Positions 1 through 11,800 of a stretch of DNA of 64,000 nucleotides are shown piece by piece. The stretch is from Membranipora membranacea (taxonomy: Eukaryota > Bryozoa > Gymnolaemata > Cheilostomatida > Membraniporidae), in the NCBI GenBank assembly GCA_914767715.1, contig OU612065.1, positions 5,394,001-5,458,000 of the forward strand, written 5' to 3'. The notes under the pieces were generated by a model. It did not search any database. It worked only from the letters and a program-made list of their open reading frames with translations, and had not been told where the DNA came from. Each line of letters begins with the position of its first letter. The stretch's first letter is position 1. The translations under genes were made by a program, and so were the position numbers.

Positions 1-63
1 CCCCTGCTGTAGAGACTTAGTCGGTTCAGTTGACGCCATGAAATGTTGATGTGTTATTTCCAG

Positions 64-3000
64 GTTGCCTTGGATCGCTCTACTGAATGTTCTGACCATG
101 ATCCATCCTCTAAAGATTACACTATAACCTATCAGTTTGATCTGATTCGCTCAGATCCAGACAAACCAGCCATGATAGCTAAAGATCAAGACTCAGACAA
201 AAAGCTTCAGGAGAACGAGGATAGGGACAATGCACACCTACCGCTAGCAGCTCTCTCGGTGAGTATGCTGCAAGGTTGCTGAGACTAAAAGTTATTGTTA
301 TATTTTGTGGATGGCTAGTATCAATTTCCCTATACTCTAGCCATTAATCAAAATTTTCATGATGTCAAAATCAAAAACCAAATCTCAAGGTCCCGTGTCC
401 ACCCATATCCCTCCTTTCAGTTTATTCAATCATGGTGTTTGACAGAGTCAATATAGAAAATGCATTATTGATGAAGCGACACATTAATATATTGCATATT
501 TATAGACTATGGTGAAATACGAGAGGATACAGTGCTTGTCTCATCCTCTTTGTTTGTCTTTTGTTCAAATGAAATGGTGAGCCTCATTTATGTTCACTTT
601 TGTTTCACCATTCCAATGTTACTGTCGCGAGACCACTAATCAAGGAGTTTTAGAGGTCTACTCAATGTTTAGCTACTTAAAATGACATCAGTGTTGCTGC
701 TTCAAGATCTTTGTCCCCCATGAGAAATGAAAACGCAACTCCTAGCTTCACTAAATTTCAAAATTCAATCCGCTGAATACTTTATTAGATATTTTTTCTT
801 TTGTAATATTGAGACAGAAGAAGACGGTTGCTAATCTGCTGATTTATATTTTTAGGGCTGCGGTCGGTTTCTGGTTACAAATGATCAATCTACTGATTTA
901 TGGATTGTTTTTGGGATGTTTCACAAGTGTGATTATCCTAGTAGGGCCACCTCCTATTGCTTCTTATGTAAACATCACTGGGGACAGCGTCGGCAGCAAT
1001 GAAACACAGGCCGAGCTGCTTGAATATGAAGAGAAGGTAATTTTACATATTGTATTATATTTGAATATAATATATAATAATGTTATATAATACCATGCTA
1101 TTGCGATAAGATGTGTTGGTTGGTGTCAGGATGTGTTTTCTCAGGCATCTGTATTGTGTGAGTGGGTCTTCTTTGTTTGCATCTACTGAAAGAACATGGA
1201 CAGTATAAAAAGTGGAATGTATTTGTTTGTAGTTATCTGTCAACTCTATCCAAATGTATCCGGTTTTGGCATTTGCCGGAGTCAATCTGATCAAAGAGAT
1301 TGTACAGATCATCCAACAGGTAATGATCAGTATAACAGCTCATATAAATCTGAAATGCAAATGATAGCTCAAGCTCAAGGCTTACTAATAACGCTAACCT
1401 ATATAATATATATTTTATTGTATTGTTTCTTTATTTCCATGGTATATTCTTTGCACTAACCTGTAGCTCCCATCGTGCTTCTGGTAATAAACTTCTAGTG
1501 CCCTGCTTTTGTAGGATATTATTTGGGGCATGGTATGTTATTTATACCTGCAATTTGATGGTGGCTGGTAAATGTTGCGGAAAATGTTATGATGTTTAGG
1601 AATGTGTTGCTCTATTTTATAACATTATGACAGAGCACCTTACTCTGTGATATCGTTCTAAATAATGTCACATAGTATGGTTATACTCTGTAACATTATG
1701 TTGTAATTTTGTCGCTCGGTGTTTACAAGTGATTAGCACCTACCTGTCTCTCCACTTGATTTCATGTTTTCAGGTTTTCAAGTTTAAGCTCTGCAATCGT
1801 CGTCAGCCATCTTCTCACCGACGTATTGAGAGAGAAGTTTAAGCAAGCAATTATAAAAAATGGTGACTCTTGCCCTCAAATAGCTTTATATATTTCTCTG
1901 CGATGCTCTTTGAAATCTTGTAAAATCTTAAGCTAATGAAATTCTCTCAGCTCTATTCAGATATAGACTAAGTTCCCTTTCCTGAAAGTTTCCATCTGTT
2001 CTTGTATAAAAGTGTATTTTAATCTTATAGAGATGGAGATACTTCTTAGACTTCACAAACTACATTGAGTGGGCTTTGTACTCAGCTACTATTGTATTTG
2101 TGGTTCCTCATATTATTGGATTGACTGCTGACTGGGCTTACAGCTGTGGAGTTGCTGCCCTTTTCTTCTCTTGGATAAATCTCCTTCTTTTCCTGCAAAG
2201 GTAAATTTGTTATTTGATAAATATTGTCTTCCTCGAAAGTGAAATATACGGAGCTTCAGTCTGTTGTCAGTTGCGGGCAAGTTTCAGCCTAACCTTGTTC
2301 TCTATTTTCAGGTTTGAGTTCTTTGGTATCTATGTGGTAATGTTCAAATCTATACTGGGCACACTTCTACAAGTACTGATTGTCTTCTCTATACTGTTAT
2401 TTGCTTTTGGAGTGACCTTCTTTGCAGTACTTAGAAATGAGGTAAGATCTATCACTACAATTTAATGTTGTGTATGCTGTATGATGTATCCAACACCAAT
2501 CCAGCACTGATTGGATATTCTTGATGCATATGTTCCATCATCAGGCTAGCATGTGGTCTCCTCTTATGTTTCAGACAGGTGCAGGGTACACCACAGTACC
2601 ACTAGCAGTTCTCAACTCGGTCGTTATGATGGTTGGAGACATGGACTATCTGGATACATTTGTATCTCCTCATATTGACGGTGATGTCACGACATCACCA
2701 TTCAGCGGGATGGCCTTCTTCATCATGTCTATGTTTCTACTTCTCATGTCTATTCTACTTATGAATCTCCTGGTGAGTTCTCTGAAGTGTGACTCTTTTG
2801 ACGTTCAGATTCTCATTGTTGCACGCAAAGTACCATCAGACCACTCAGCAATAGCTATGTAATGTTGACTGTATTATTACAAACAACAATCAGAATACAG
2901 AATGAAGTACACATAGTACATCAGCGATTACATAATGGTAAGTGTGCTGACTGTTTGATTGTTGTGATTTTGATATTCGTAGATTGGTCTGGCTGTGGGA

Positions 3001-4949
3001 GATATTGAAGGTGTACGGAAGAATGCTCGACTGAAAAGACTAGCCATGCAGGTCGAGATTGTTGCCGACATGGAGAAGAAACTACCCATGTTCATACTCC
3101 GCTGTGTGGATAAACATTCTCTCACAAATCGTCCCAATGATGCTTGCTCTACAATAAAAAATGTAAGTGTGGCAACAGTTCAAAATTCACATCTTTTATG
3201 TAACACTGGGATGCTGTCAATATGTAAATAACTTGTTATATAAATATGTTTTGGTTGATGGGTTCTTATGTAATAATTATTCTCTTTTTTAGTGGTATGA
3301 CAAGTTAGTGAGAGGAACAGATAAAGACTGTGGAGCAGCTGCCGAGAGAAATGAATTGAGACAGCAACTAACTCAACAGAAGAACAGGTAAGTGTCGCAA
3401 TCATGTCCCCCCATAATGGAATCAATAGCAGTTTTCTGAGCTCCAATTTTAGCCTCTATCTGGAGTTGTTCTCTCTCCAGTTACTTTAAACCCATGCCGC
3501 ATAGGAAAAAGGAGCTGAAAAGAGGGTTATCTTGAAAACTGCTTATAATAAGATAAAAATGATTCGTGATTAAGAATATGCGCCATTGAAAACTCACAGG
3601 GACATAGTTTGGGAAATAATTCTTGTATTTGGATAGTCACTTATATCAATTTCTGCCTGTTTTGCTGACAAATTTCATGGAATCTTTCATGAATTTCGTT
3701 ACTAAAATTGAGATTATTATCAGCTTACAAGCCCCCAATGATTTGGACAGCCTGTCCTACAGGGTTTCAATGATAATTTTTCATAGTCCAACCCGCAGAT
3801 CTTAGATGACAACCAAATTAGAGAGACTAAATTCTTGCTTATATAAATTTCTTTATGGATGTTTAGAGTTGACAAAACCATACTATAATACCACTGTATT
3901 TGATAATATTATTATTTGTGTACCCCTTGGACCATTTTTATGATGAAGGTTGAAGACACTGCAGGCTGAGATGTTCTCACAGACTGAGCTGATAAAGCTG
4001 ATCGTAGCTAAAATGGAAATTCACACAGAATCATCACATATGGATGAAGGTTGCCAAGATGAGAGTATGGACATAAACTTAATACTCAAGCAGGCTAGCA
4101 GGAAGTCTGTCAGCTGGAGATCTAAGAGCCTCAGTAGTAAGTATTCTCTCAACAATCAAAAGTGGACTGTAACTGACTAACATTACCCATTTTAGATGAA
4201 GTGGTGTTTCTGAGAGCATGAAGTCATCTTGTTATCCGAGGATAACAAGATAGTTTTTATGCATACAAAGCATCTTTGTGAAAATTAAAATATAATATCA
4301 TAATATTTTACAGTAATACAAGACAAGTCTACTTGCCCAGGTAAGTGATTTGTTGAGATGATGACATCACATTGTATCACACAGGCTGATTTCCACTCAC
4401 AGAGTTGTAACAATTTATTGTAGCTGTAGCTTCTCATTCACCGTACCATTCAGAGCATACACTGGTGTTGTCTTCGAAATAGATGTATGTTGGTGATACA
4501 AGTACATACGGATACAGGTTAATGCAGATTGTTTACGACTGTGTTATCACATTGTGTGAATTTGGGCTAACGTCACTGACTAACTCACACTTTTTGTCTT
4601 TGCCCTTTCTATGAATGCAGAGTGCTGTCACAAGACATCAGTGGTGTTTTTCAGTCTTAAAACATATGCTCCTGATGACTTTGTTAATAAAAGGATGTGT
4701 TGCCATATGAACTGTCAATTACGCTACACTGTGACAAGCAACTTTAACGGTTTTTTTTTCTATTGCTTGACTTCAGATGAGTTAAAACAGAGGAAGGTCT
4801 TAGCCACCTGGAATAAGGCAGACGATAGCCACCCACAGCACTCCACCAATACAGATACAAGTCACTCTCCTCTCAACAGAATCAGGCTGAACATCACCCC
4901 TGTGGATGTCACCCCTGTAGAGTCTGATGATGAGGAGACAAATTTCTGA
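64..4949 (+). CDS. TRPA1-like: TRPA-A: TRPA1-like cation channel, 3' part (5' exons before the window)
   Basis: C-terminal half of a TRPA-family non-selective cation channel of the plasma membrane. Exons: 64-258, 506-576, 856-1036, 1233-1319, 2031-2200, 2312-2441, 2575-2772, 2983-3162, 3293-3387, 3949-4136, 4314-4340 (27-nt microexon), 4777-4949, all with GT-AG sites and matching phases. Seen in order: the end of the ankyrin-to-membrane linker; a short exon with LSHPLCLSFVQMKW, like the pre-S1 LLNHPVC..LLMKW of TRPA1; S1 in 856-1036; S2-S4 in 1233-2200; S5 in 2312-2441; pore loop MMVGDMDY and S6 SILLMNLL in 2575-2772; then IGLAVGDIEGV, KRLAMQVE and EKKLPMF after S6, and a coiled tail with ELIKLIVAKMEI as in TRPA1. 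The pore has GDMDY where TRPA-C has GDMNY. The frame is open to TGA at 4947-4949. The upstream ankyrin exons are expected before base 1. Family assignment is very secure; ligand is unknown. Confidence 0.9.
3428..3784. repeat. TIR element (MITE) in TRPA-A intron, shared with TRPA-B
   Basis: The intron after exon 3293-3387 holds a block starting GTTTTCTGAGCTC, the terminal sequence of the MITE family seen at 11090-11449 and 61383-61838. Inside it are CCGCATAGGAAAAA, AGAGGGTTATCTTGAAAAC and a segment resembling the family core in inverted orientation. TRPA-B has the same insertion at the same place (26549-26882). TRPA-C lacks it: its intron runs directly from the left to the right flank. Edges are approximate. 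Confidence 0.7.
4226..4251. other. 12-bp perfect stem-loop with GA spacer in TRPA-A intron
   Basis: Arms ATCTTGTTATCC and GGATAACAAGAT are separated by GA. The same structure, with 11-bp arms, lies at 55640-55663 in TRPA-C, while the surrounding intron bases differ more. In TRPA-B this stretch is deleted together with the downstream microexon. Confidence 0.6.
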
Positions 4950-5204
4950 CTATAACAGCTTCTGCTGCTGCTATGGTATCTTAGATAGTTATATCACTTC
5001 AATACATTTAACTTCAGATGTGTGAGTAGCTGGAACTGATTGAGAATCTCAGCTCGGGTCTAATTATAAAATATGTGAAAGTTTATAAAAATATAATAGT
5101 AGTATAATACATGGTTATCTATTATTGTTCTGACTTAGTTGTGTGTTTTTAGTAACTGCTCTTGACTCTATAGTCAAGGAAATATTACCTTTTATTCGTT
5201 TATC
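4950..5204. other. 3' flank of TRPA-A
   Basis: The sequence after the TGA is shared with the 3' flanks of TRPA-B (from 27551) and TRPA-C (from 56371), so it belongs to the duplicated unit and includes the 3' UTR. I see no clear AATAAA signal. Similarity to the other units stops near 5205, where the ~3 kb insert begins. Confidence 0.6.
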
Positions 5205-5571
5205 CCACCGAAAACGAAGTTTGAGGTAGTATTATGGCAATGCCCATGAAGCAGTTCCCATATTGGACTTCTGACAACTTATGTGGCAGCTGAGCCCTAT
5301 TTTTGCACACAATAAACACCTACAGTTTTGCCTATCCATCCTCAATTATTGTCAAGATAACTAGATTCATACCTGATCTTCTCTTTGGGAGTAGTATGAA
5401 AAACAGCAGGTGATGCTATGACATAGAAAACTTGCAACAGCCAGCACAGGTTTTTTGGCTTTTTCTAGCCATTTTTATTCAATCCCATAGACATAGTTTT
5501 GTCTATGTCTATGAGGTTGCATAAAAATGTTTTGACTATGTGCAATCCTCAATCAATCATCAGTGCAACTT

Positions 5572-5840
5572 AATAAAGCCTAAGTGCCTGGGCAAAATGT
5601 GTAAAATCTGCTTCAATAGAAATGTTGATGGTTAAAATTTGCTCAAATAGAAATTTCTATGGTTCAAAGGCTAATATCTAAGAGATCAGTCATACCTGAG
5701 CAAATCATTTAAGCCTTAGTGCCTGGTCAAAGCGTTTAAAATCTGCTTTAATAGTAATATCAATGGTTCAAAGCCATCTGCTTTGATAGAAATTTTCAAG
5801 TTTCAAAGGCTAATCACTAAAGCACCTGGGCATATCAAAG
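5572..5840. repeat. Tandem direct repeat, two units of about 135 bp
   Basis: Two diverged copies (about 5572-5708 and 5709-5840) share the order AAGCCT(A/T)AGTGCCTGG, TAAAATCTGCTT, ATGGTTCAAAG and CAAAGGCTAAT. They sit directly upstream of the tRNA-like module, so they may be part of the same composite SINE. Confidence 0.55.
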
Positions 5841-5857
5841 CACAGTGCATATAGCTA

Positions 5858-5943
5858 GGCTGAATAGCTCAGTGTGTAGAGCGTCTGCATTGTACACACT
5901 GTATATTAAAAATGTTTCGGGGTTTGAGTCCCAACTTAGTCAG
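5858..5943 (+). repeat. tRNA-like module (SINE head or tRNA relic)
   Basis: TAGCTCAGTGTGTAGAGCG matches a polymerase III A box and D-arm. GGGGTTTGAGTCCC, about 50 bases later, matches a B box and T-arm. A T-run follows at 5945. The spacing is longer than in a standard tRNA without intron, and I cannot close a good acceptor stem, so a tRNA-derived SINE head or a tRNA pseudogene is more likely than a working tRNA. Confidence 0.45.
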
Positions 5944-6095
5944 ATTTTTTTCCAAATGGGTGCTTTATAACTGGAGCAGTTTTACCATATCTTCTACTGC
6001 TATTGAGTTGTTTTCTGCAAGTACCCAACAGCTCAGTGAGCTATTGAAATACCTCTCTGCTTGCACTATTTTGCTACCGATATGCAAAAATTTCT

Positions 6096-6125
6096 GTGGT
6101 GGGAGGGCGCGCGCCCTCCCACCAC
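6096..6125. repeat. Perfect 30-bp GC-rich palindrome
   Basis: GTGGTGGGAGGGCGC is followed directly by its reverse complement, with no spacer. It is strikingly GC-rich in AT-rich surroundings. It would form a hairpin in RNA or a cruciform in DNA. Confidence 0.8.
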
Positions 6126-6737
6126 CAAAGTTGAGGCAGTACACATATTTAAGACTTTTCTCAAACCAACACAAAGACATATTGTAGTTATTTATGCAAG
6201 GATTTTTCAATTAAAATTAGCAAAGCTCTTTGGAGCAAAACTAATGGATTGCATCAAAAATTTGTTTGCTTCTCCTATGTATGAGGTCACTGTGGGGTAT
6301 TGAACCCAATTTTTACTGTATTAACCATAAAGCCTGCCTTAATGTATATTTGTGGTTTAAGTGCAGAAGAGATACATCGTACTTGAGATGAGGAGAGACA
6401 ATTCCTTATTCTATCCATAATTTTACCAGAAAAATCTTTTCTACTATTGTAATCATGTGTAATTGTATCAGTTCTAGCTGTCTAACTATCATGTGTCTTG
6501 TGCATCTGGAAGCCTTCAACCAGACTAGATGTTTGCAAGGATTAAGAGCTTCATCATGAATTTTATCAAGTTGAAACAACATCATCATGGTCAAGTGTGC
6601 AATATTTGCATGAAAGAAATTGAGAATTGTCAGTTTATTTTGCAAGCTAGATAGAATTACATAAAATGGAAAAAAACAGCTCGATTATGTTTTAGCTACA
6701 ACCATTACCAAACTCCCCGCCACGCCTACGGCATGTG

Positions 6738-6756
6738 GATCGGGCTGCGCCCGATC
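6738..6756. repeat. Short GC-rich hairpin
   Basis: Arms GATCGGGC and GCCCGATC are separated by TGC. This is one of several compact GC-rich inverted repeats inside the unit-1 insert; another is GGGGTGC-CA-GCACCCC at about 7789-7804. Confidence 0.6.
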
Positions 6757-7318
6757 ATTATGCTCATCTCTAAAAAGTCAGCGAGTGAATTTTTTTAGAA
6801 TATACGGCCCTGTGCTCCTAGGAGTTATCTTATAAAATAATTGTCATGTAATCTGCTTTACACTTCTCCCATGTGAGTTTAGATAACAGCAGCTATTGCT
6901 ATGATTTCTTAATTATTTTAATCATTCATGCAAACTTGTCACAGATTATACTATTATTCAGTTCTCTTACAGTAGCTGCCCATGTACGGCCTGTCATAAG
7001 TTCAGATAGCGGCAATTGCAATCTCCTTATTATGTTAATTTTTTGTCTAGACCAAATCGCCTGTATAATTTGTTGTGTCGTTGTATTTGTGACGTGTAAC
7101 ACCAATCATATATATTCCTATTCGTTAAAAGCTTGCCACAGTTCTTCTTTTACCAGGCAGCATATATGACATGAGATGAATTATGTCTCAGTAACAATTA
7201 CCTAATGGGCTGCAAAAAAAGCTGTTGGTTTAATTCTCAGACATAGTTGTGTTTGTGAGATATTGTCGGATTTTAGAATTTTACACCGCTAATTCCTATT
7301 GGCTGCATACCTCTAGAT

Positions 7319-8045
7319 CAGCTGTCGGCAACCTGGTCTACTTTCCAGTGCGGCCTAATGAACAATATTTTGCGGGCTGATTGTGGCCTTATGCCTGAAA
7401 AGATATATATTACACATTAATTTCGATCCCACATTTTGTAATCTTGATATTCAAGTATGTAGGCACAATATATTTCAAAATAGTGGCCATTAAGCATGTA
7501 GCTTCCAAAGCCGTTTCTAGACATAATCATCTTAACTGTATTGGTGTTAACTCCTTTTTCAAGTGCTTTATTTTCAAAATAACCCAGAACGGTGACCTTT
7601 GGAAATTCGAATAAAAATTTTCGTTAATATCATAGTAATTGGTCTTTTTAGCAACTCTGTCACCTTGAACAAGAAATGCGGATGAGTATCAACAAGTTTT
7701 CATATTACAAATGCTCCGGCTTTATCGCTGAAATGTTCCAGATTGCATCTAATTTTACAGGCATTCGCAAAAAACTTCCCCGTTGCGAAGGGGTGCCAGC
7801 ACCCCTCCCACACCCACCCTGCCCTTTTCCATACACATGCAAAACTTCACAAGATTTTTTAAATTAGTATTTCTGTTGAGCTGAAGTTCCTTGCAACATA
7901 CCACAGCTTTTACAAATAAATCTGTTTTAGTTTGTTCATAGTTGTTACTCCGGTTCCGATTTTTACCTGAAAGATATGTTGGGCCTAATTGTGTTGAGCC
8001 TGTGTAAAATGTGGAATTTTTTTAGAAAAAGGTTGCCCACCCATG
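7319..8045. mobile_element. hAT-like non-autonomous DNA transposon
   Basis: The left end reads CAGCTGTCGGCAACC. The right end, reverse complemented, reads CATGGGTGGGCAACC, which agrees with the CA..GG(T/C)GGCAACC style of hAT termini. The flanks are near-identical 8-mers, CTCTAGAT (7311-7318) and CTTTAGAT (8046-8053), as expected for an aged hAT target duplication. No transposase frame is visible in the 727 bp. Confidence 0.6.
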
Positions 8046-8246
8046 CTTTAGATCAATATTGATCCATTTGCCTAAATTCGGAGTTGTTTTTCCTCCAATG
8101 GACAGGGGAGCAACTCCGAATACAGACAAATGAATCGTATATATGTTCACTCTGACCAGTGAACCATGAGTGAACTAAGCTATGATCTGTCCAACTGAAC
8201 CGAATAGTTTTGCTCCTTTTCTAGTTCTAGCTTCAGTTCTAGTATT

Positions 8247-8593
8247 ATTTGCTGCTATTGGCCTGTGTTCAAACATTCAATCAAACGTTGATTAAGATCG
8301 TTATTTATTTTTTATCAAATCACTCATTTAGTCACATCACTCAAGGCCTTGGGGCCTTGTTCCATTTGTCAACTCCTATTGGAAAATATTGATCGAAGTG
8401 GGTTGCAGAGCTGCCTTAAACCATGCTGACTGCAAGCTCTACGGCCATATTTTTGCCGCAGAAGCAATTATTACCGGATGCTCTCCCCGAAACCACCGCA
8501 CCCACGGGAAACAGCCGATCCTATTTTCCAACTAAATTAACTTCGGGAAATAAGTTTTACCAACCACTAAGGACAATTTGCTAGGTAAACTTC
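8247..8593. other. P450 upstream flank of unit 1 (shared block)
   Basis: The block around 8377-8544 (from AACTCCTATTGG through CCGATCCTATTTTCCA) recurs at about 28545-28715 and 57486-57660, upstream of each P450. Open frames through it are broken by indels between copies, so I treat it as non-coding flank of the duplicated unit, possibly an old repeat. The promoter and first exon seen in units 2 and 3 are deleted in unit 1. Confidence 0.5.
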
Positions 8594-8766
8594 AGGAGTC
8601 AGGAATGGTCTAATGGTTAAGGGTGCGGACTTGTGATCTTTGAGGTCCAGGTTCAGGATTTGGTACTGGCACACCATTCATTCTAGCCAGGTCCTTGCGG
8701 AACGGGACTAAAAATACCGGAGGTCCACTGTGTGTTTGCACACCCCACACGCAGTAAAAAGAACCC
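8594..8766 (+). repeat. Truncated tRNA-derived SINE in unit 1
   Basis: Same element as the full copy at 29151-29452, inserted at the same site (after GTAAACTTC). TCTAATGGTTAAGG resembles a tRNA A-box/D-arm and CCAGGTTCAGGAT a decayed B box. Here it ends at AAAAAGAACCC and is fused to intron-1 sequence of the P450. A deletion of over 1 kb therefore removed the SINE tail, the promoter and the first P450 exon. Confidence 0.65.
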
Positions 8767-8865
8767 ACAAAATATTTGGCAGCCCTGTTACAAACAGTAT
8801 ATTGGTCACCTCTTTTTCATGATTCAGCTGACTTTTTACTATTTTTCATCTCTCTTTTTTTTCAG

Positions 8866-11800
8866 GACCTTTTTTCTGTTTGCCAATAATCGGTCATCTT
8901 CACCTACTGGGCAAGAAAACACACATAGCCCTTACAAAACTGCAAAAGAAATATGGTGACGTTTATACCATGAGAATCGGCCCACACCAAGCTGTTATCA
9001 TATCGGGGAAGGAGACCATCAAGTCAATGTGCTCTTTAGAGCCAGTGTATGGACGCCCACACAAACTATTCAACAGCTGGCAAAAACATGAGAGGTAAGT
9101 CTTTCACTGAACTGTAATAGATAACGTGATGAAGCTCATATTTTTGTTTTATTGGCTGTCACAAGAGGGAGAGTATTGCTAGGGTTTTACGGATGGAAAA
9201 TAAATCAATCATAATTGAGTCTGTTTTGTGCATTTTAACCTCTACAGGCGTAATCTCTTCCTTATTGTTGTTATGTGTTTTTGCAGATATTTTGCTTTTG
9301 GGCACAGTGAGGTGTGCAAAAGATATCGTAAGGCGACTGTGAGAGCTTTAGCCCAATTCACCAAACATCAACTAGATGAAGCTGTTAATAGTGGAATCGA
9401 CTCTCTGATTGAAAACATATGTGAGTTATTTCATAGAGTGATCTCTATGAGAATCCCCAGATATAATTAGGATGGATAAATGAAATTGAAATACTATGTA
9501 TCAGCATGTGCTTACTCATTACTGGTCCCAATCGGGTATAGAAAGGATGCTATATGACCGACCCTTGCCAAACGGAATGTTACCAAGATATATGAATGCT
9601 TGTGCTAACAAATTTTGAAGCGATCTGTTTTGCAACTAGGAAAATCGTGGGTTGCCATTATTATTACATTGTAATACCATACCATTTCACACCGGCCCTG
9701 TCTCCTACTGTTCTCAAAAGGCATTAATTTATTTATAGGTAAAAATGAAAACGGCGAGCAGCAGACAGCTTTGATACGGCCAAAAGTCGCTGATGTCTCA
9801 TATTTCATGTGTTTTGGTGATAAACAGACGTCCTGAAATGATGCTGAATTTCAACACGTCATGTCTAGCTTACAAGACATCCTCTCGTTCGCTAAACAAG
9901 CAGGCATTGCAGATTTATTTCCATGGGCGCTGCATATACCCTCTGTGAAAAAGAGTTACGACCTGTAAGTGAATGTTTTGATTGTGTACCTATTAGGATG
10001 AAGAACTGAGTTCTGGTATAAACTACAAACTCAGGAAATAGATATTCTGTTTGCAGAAATCAACCAACCTGACTCCTGCCTGACAATGCCATTGCCATTA
10101 TAAAGAAAAGTAACAATTTTGATTATTCCATTTTTTGATTCCCTCTCGAATAGTTATAAATTATGAATATTATTTTATATCAAAAATAAAGATTTGCCAA
10201 AGGCCAGGATGACCTTGTGAGGCTAGTCAAGAACCAAGAGAAGAGGCACGATATAAACAGGAATGATGAGAAAGGCCATAAGTTCCCAGATTTGTGTGGT
10301 TTACTACAAGCCAGTATCCCCTACGATGATCAACAGGTAAGACATACTACAGCTACAGCGAGGTACTCGCTATAACAACCTCCACATTCTGGCTGACATT
10401 TATTACTGCCATTATCTGAATCTTTGAAAAATAATCAGATTTATCACCAAAAAAATATAGTGCAATGTACCGGCTATTACCTGAATCATGTTGGCAGTTG
10501 CCTGTGGTAATGGCAACTAATGACTATTTGGGTAATGCAAAAAATGTTATAAAACATACAGAATTATGTTTTGTTTAGTTGAAATTCAAAAACAAATGGT
10601 AACATACTACAATGTTAACACACTTTTGCAAAAGAGATTAACTTTTTTACATTGCAGACATCCTGATCTGAATATTTTAATACAACTTCAGGGAATAAAG
10701 TTTTGCATTTATATGGGTGGTCATTATTGGTGTTTTGTTTGTACATTAAGTGCCTGGCCTAGTACACACTGCTACTTCTTGTGTGTTTGTTTACCTAGGT
10801 ATTGACACACCTTCTAAATTGTGTATTTCAGAGGTTGCTCAGATCTGATGTTAAGATCGGGACCTTGTCAGAACAAACTGGTATGCTGCTTGTTGCTGGG
10901 TAAGTTATACACTGTATATAATAAATACATGGTGTGGCGACCTGTGTATTAAGCGTGTATATGTATTATATATATACACGCATAATACACAATATTATAT
11001 GTACATTCATACAATGTCATGGCATCATCTGCCTACCCCACACGAGCCTGCATATTATGAACACCCATGGGTGAGTTTCATAAGCCAATAGACAGTTTTC
11101 TGAGCTCTGATTTATGCCCCGATTCGGAGTTGTCCTCTCTCCAGTTTGGTACTTTTATCCCACGCCGCATAGGAAAAACGTGCGGAAAGAGGGTTTTCTT
11201 GAAATCCGCTGATATTAGGATAAAATTCATTTTTGATACAGAATCCGCACCATTGAAAACCCTGTGAGACAGGGTTTGCAAATCATTGGAGGCTTGAATT
11301 TTGATAAATCTTAATTTTAGTGACGAAATTCAAGAAAAATTCTGCCAAATGGTCCGCAAAACTGGAAGAAATTGATATAATCGACTAACCGAATACCAAA
11401 AATATTTCCTAAATTATGTCCCTATCAGTTTTCAATGGTGCATATTCTGTACAGCATACCGGTACTACCATAGATGAGTGGGACTAAATGTCAGCTAGGG
11501 TTTAGTTTAGCTACTTTGGGGGTAACTTAATGTTGTCTAGCATTAATTATTGGCTACCTTGAGGTGGGAGTCTATATAAAATGAAGAGGGTGAGTAAGTG
11601 TAAGCTAGCTTGGAATTTATAGCTGTGGGATGGTGGTGTTAAATTTAGGTGCCAATTTATGTGTGGAATTTAGGTGCTTAATGGTGATCTTTTCCTCCTG
11701 CAGACTCTACTCCTCTAGAGTATTCACAATGACACACTGAGCTGCATGAATATAGTTTTTAATATGAGTTATTGAAGGCCTAAGTTATGAGCACTTCTTC

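Larger units (their letters stand above)
5205..8246. mobile_element. ~3.0 kb insertion between TRPA-A and P450-1, mosaic of repeats
   Basis: Units 2 and 3 are continuous across this point, but unit 1 is split: similarity to the unit-3 sequence near 56600 stops at about 5205 and resumes at about 8247 (TATTATTTGCTGC). The insert holds a tandem duplication (5572-5840), a tRNA-like module (5858-5943), a GC-rich palindrome (6096-6125), another hairpin (6738-6756) and a hAT-like element (7319-8045). No convincing protein-coding gene is visible in it. Whether it came in as one element or by nested events cannot be told here. Confidence 0.55.

Noticed and set aside
8732-8959. 75-codon frame overlapping the first kept exon of P450-1
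   Set aside because: It is out of frame with the P450 and crosses the SINE-intron junction.
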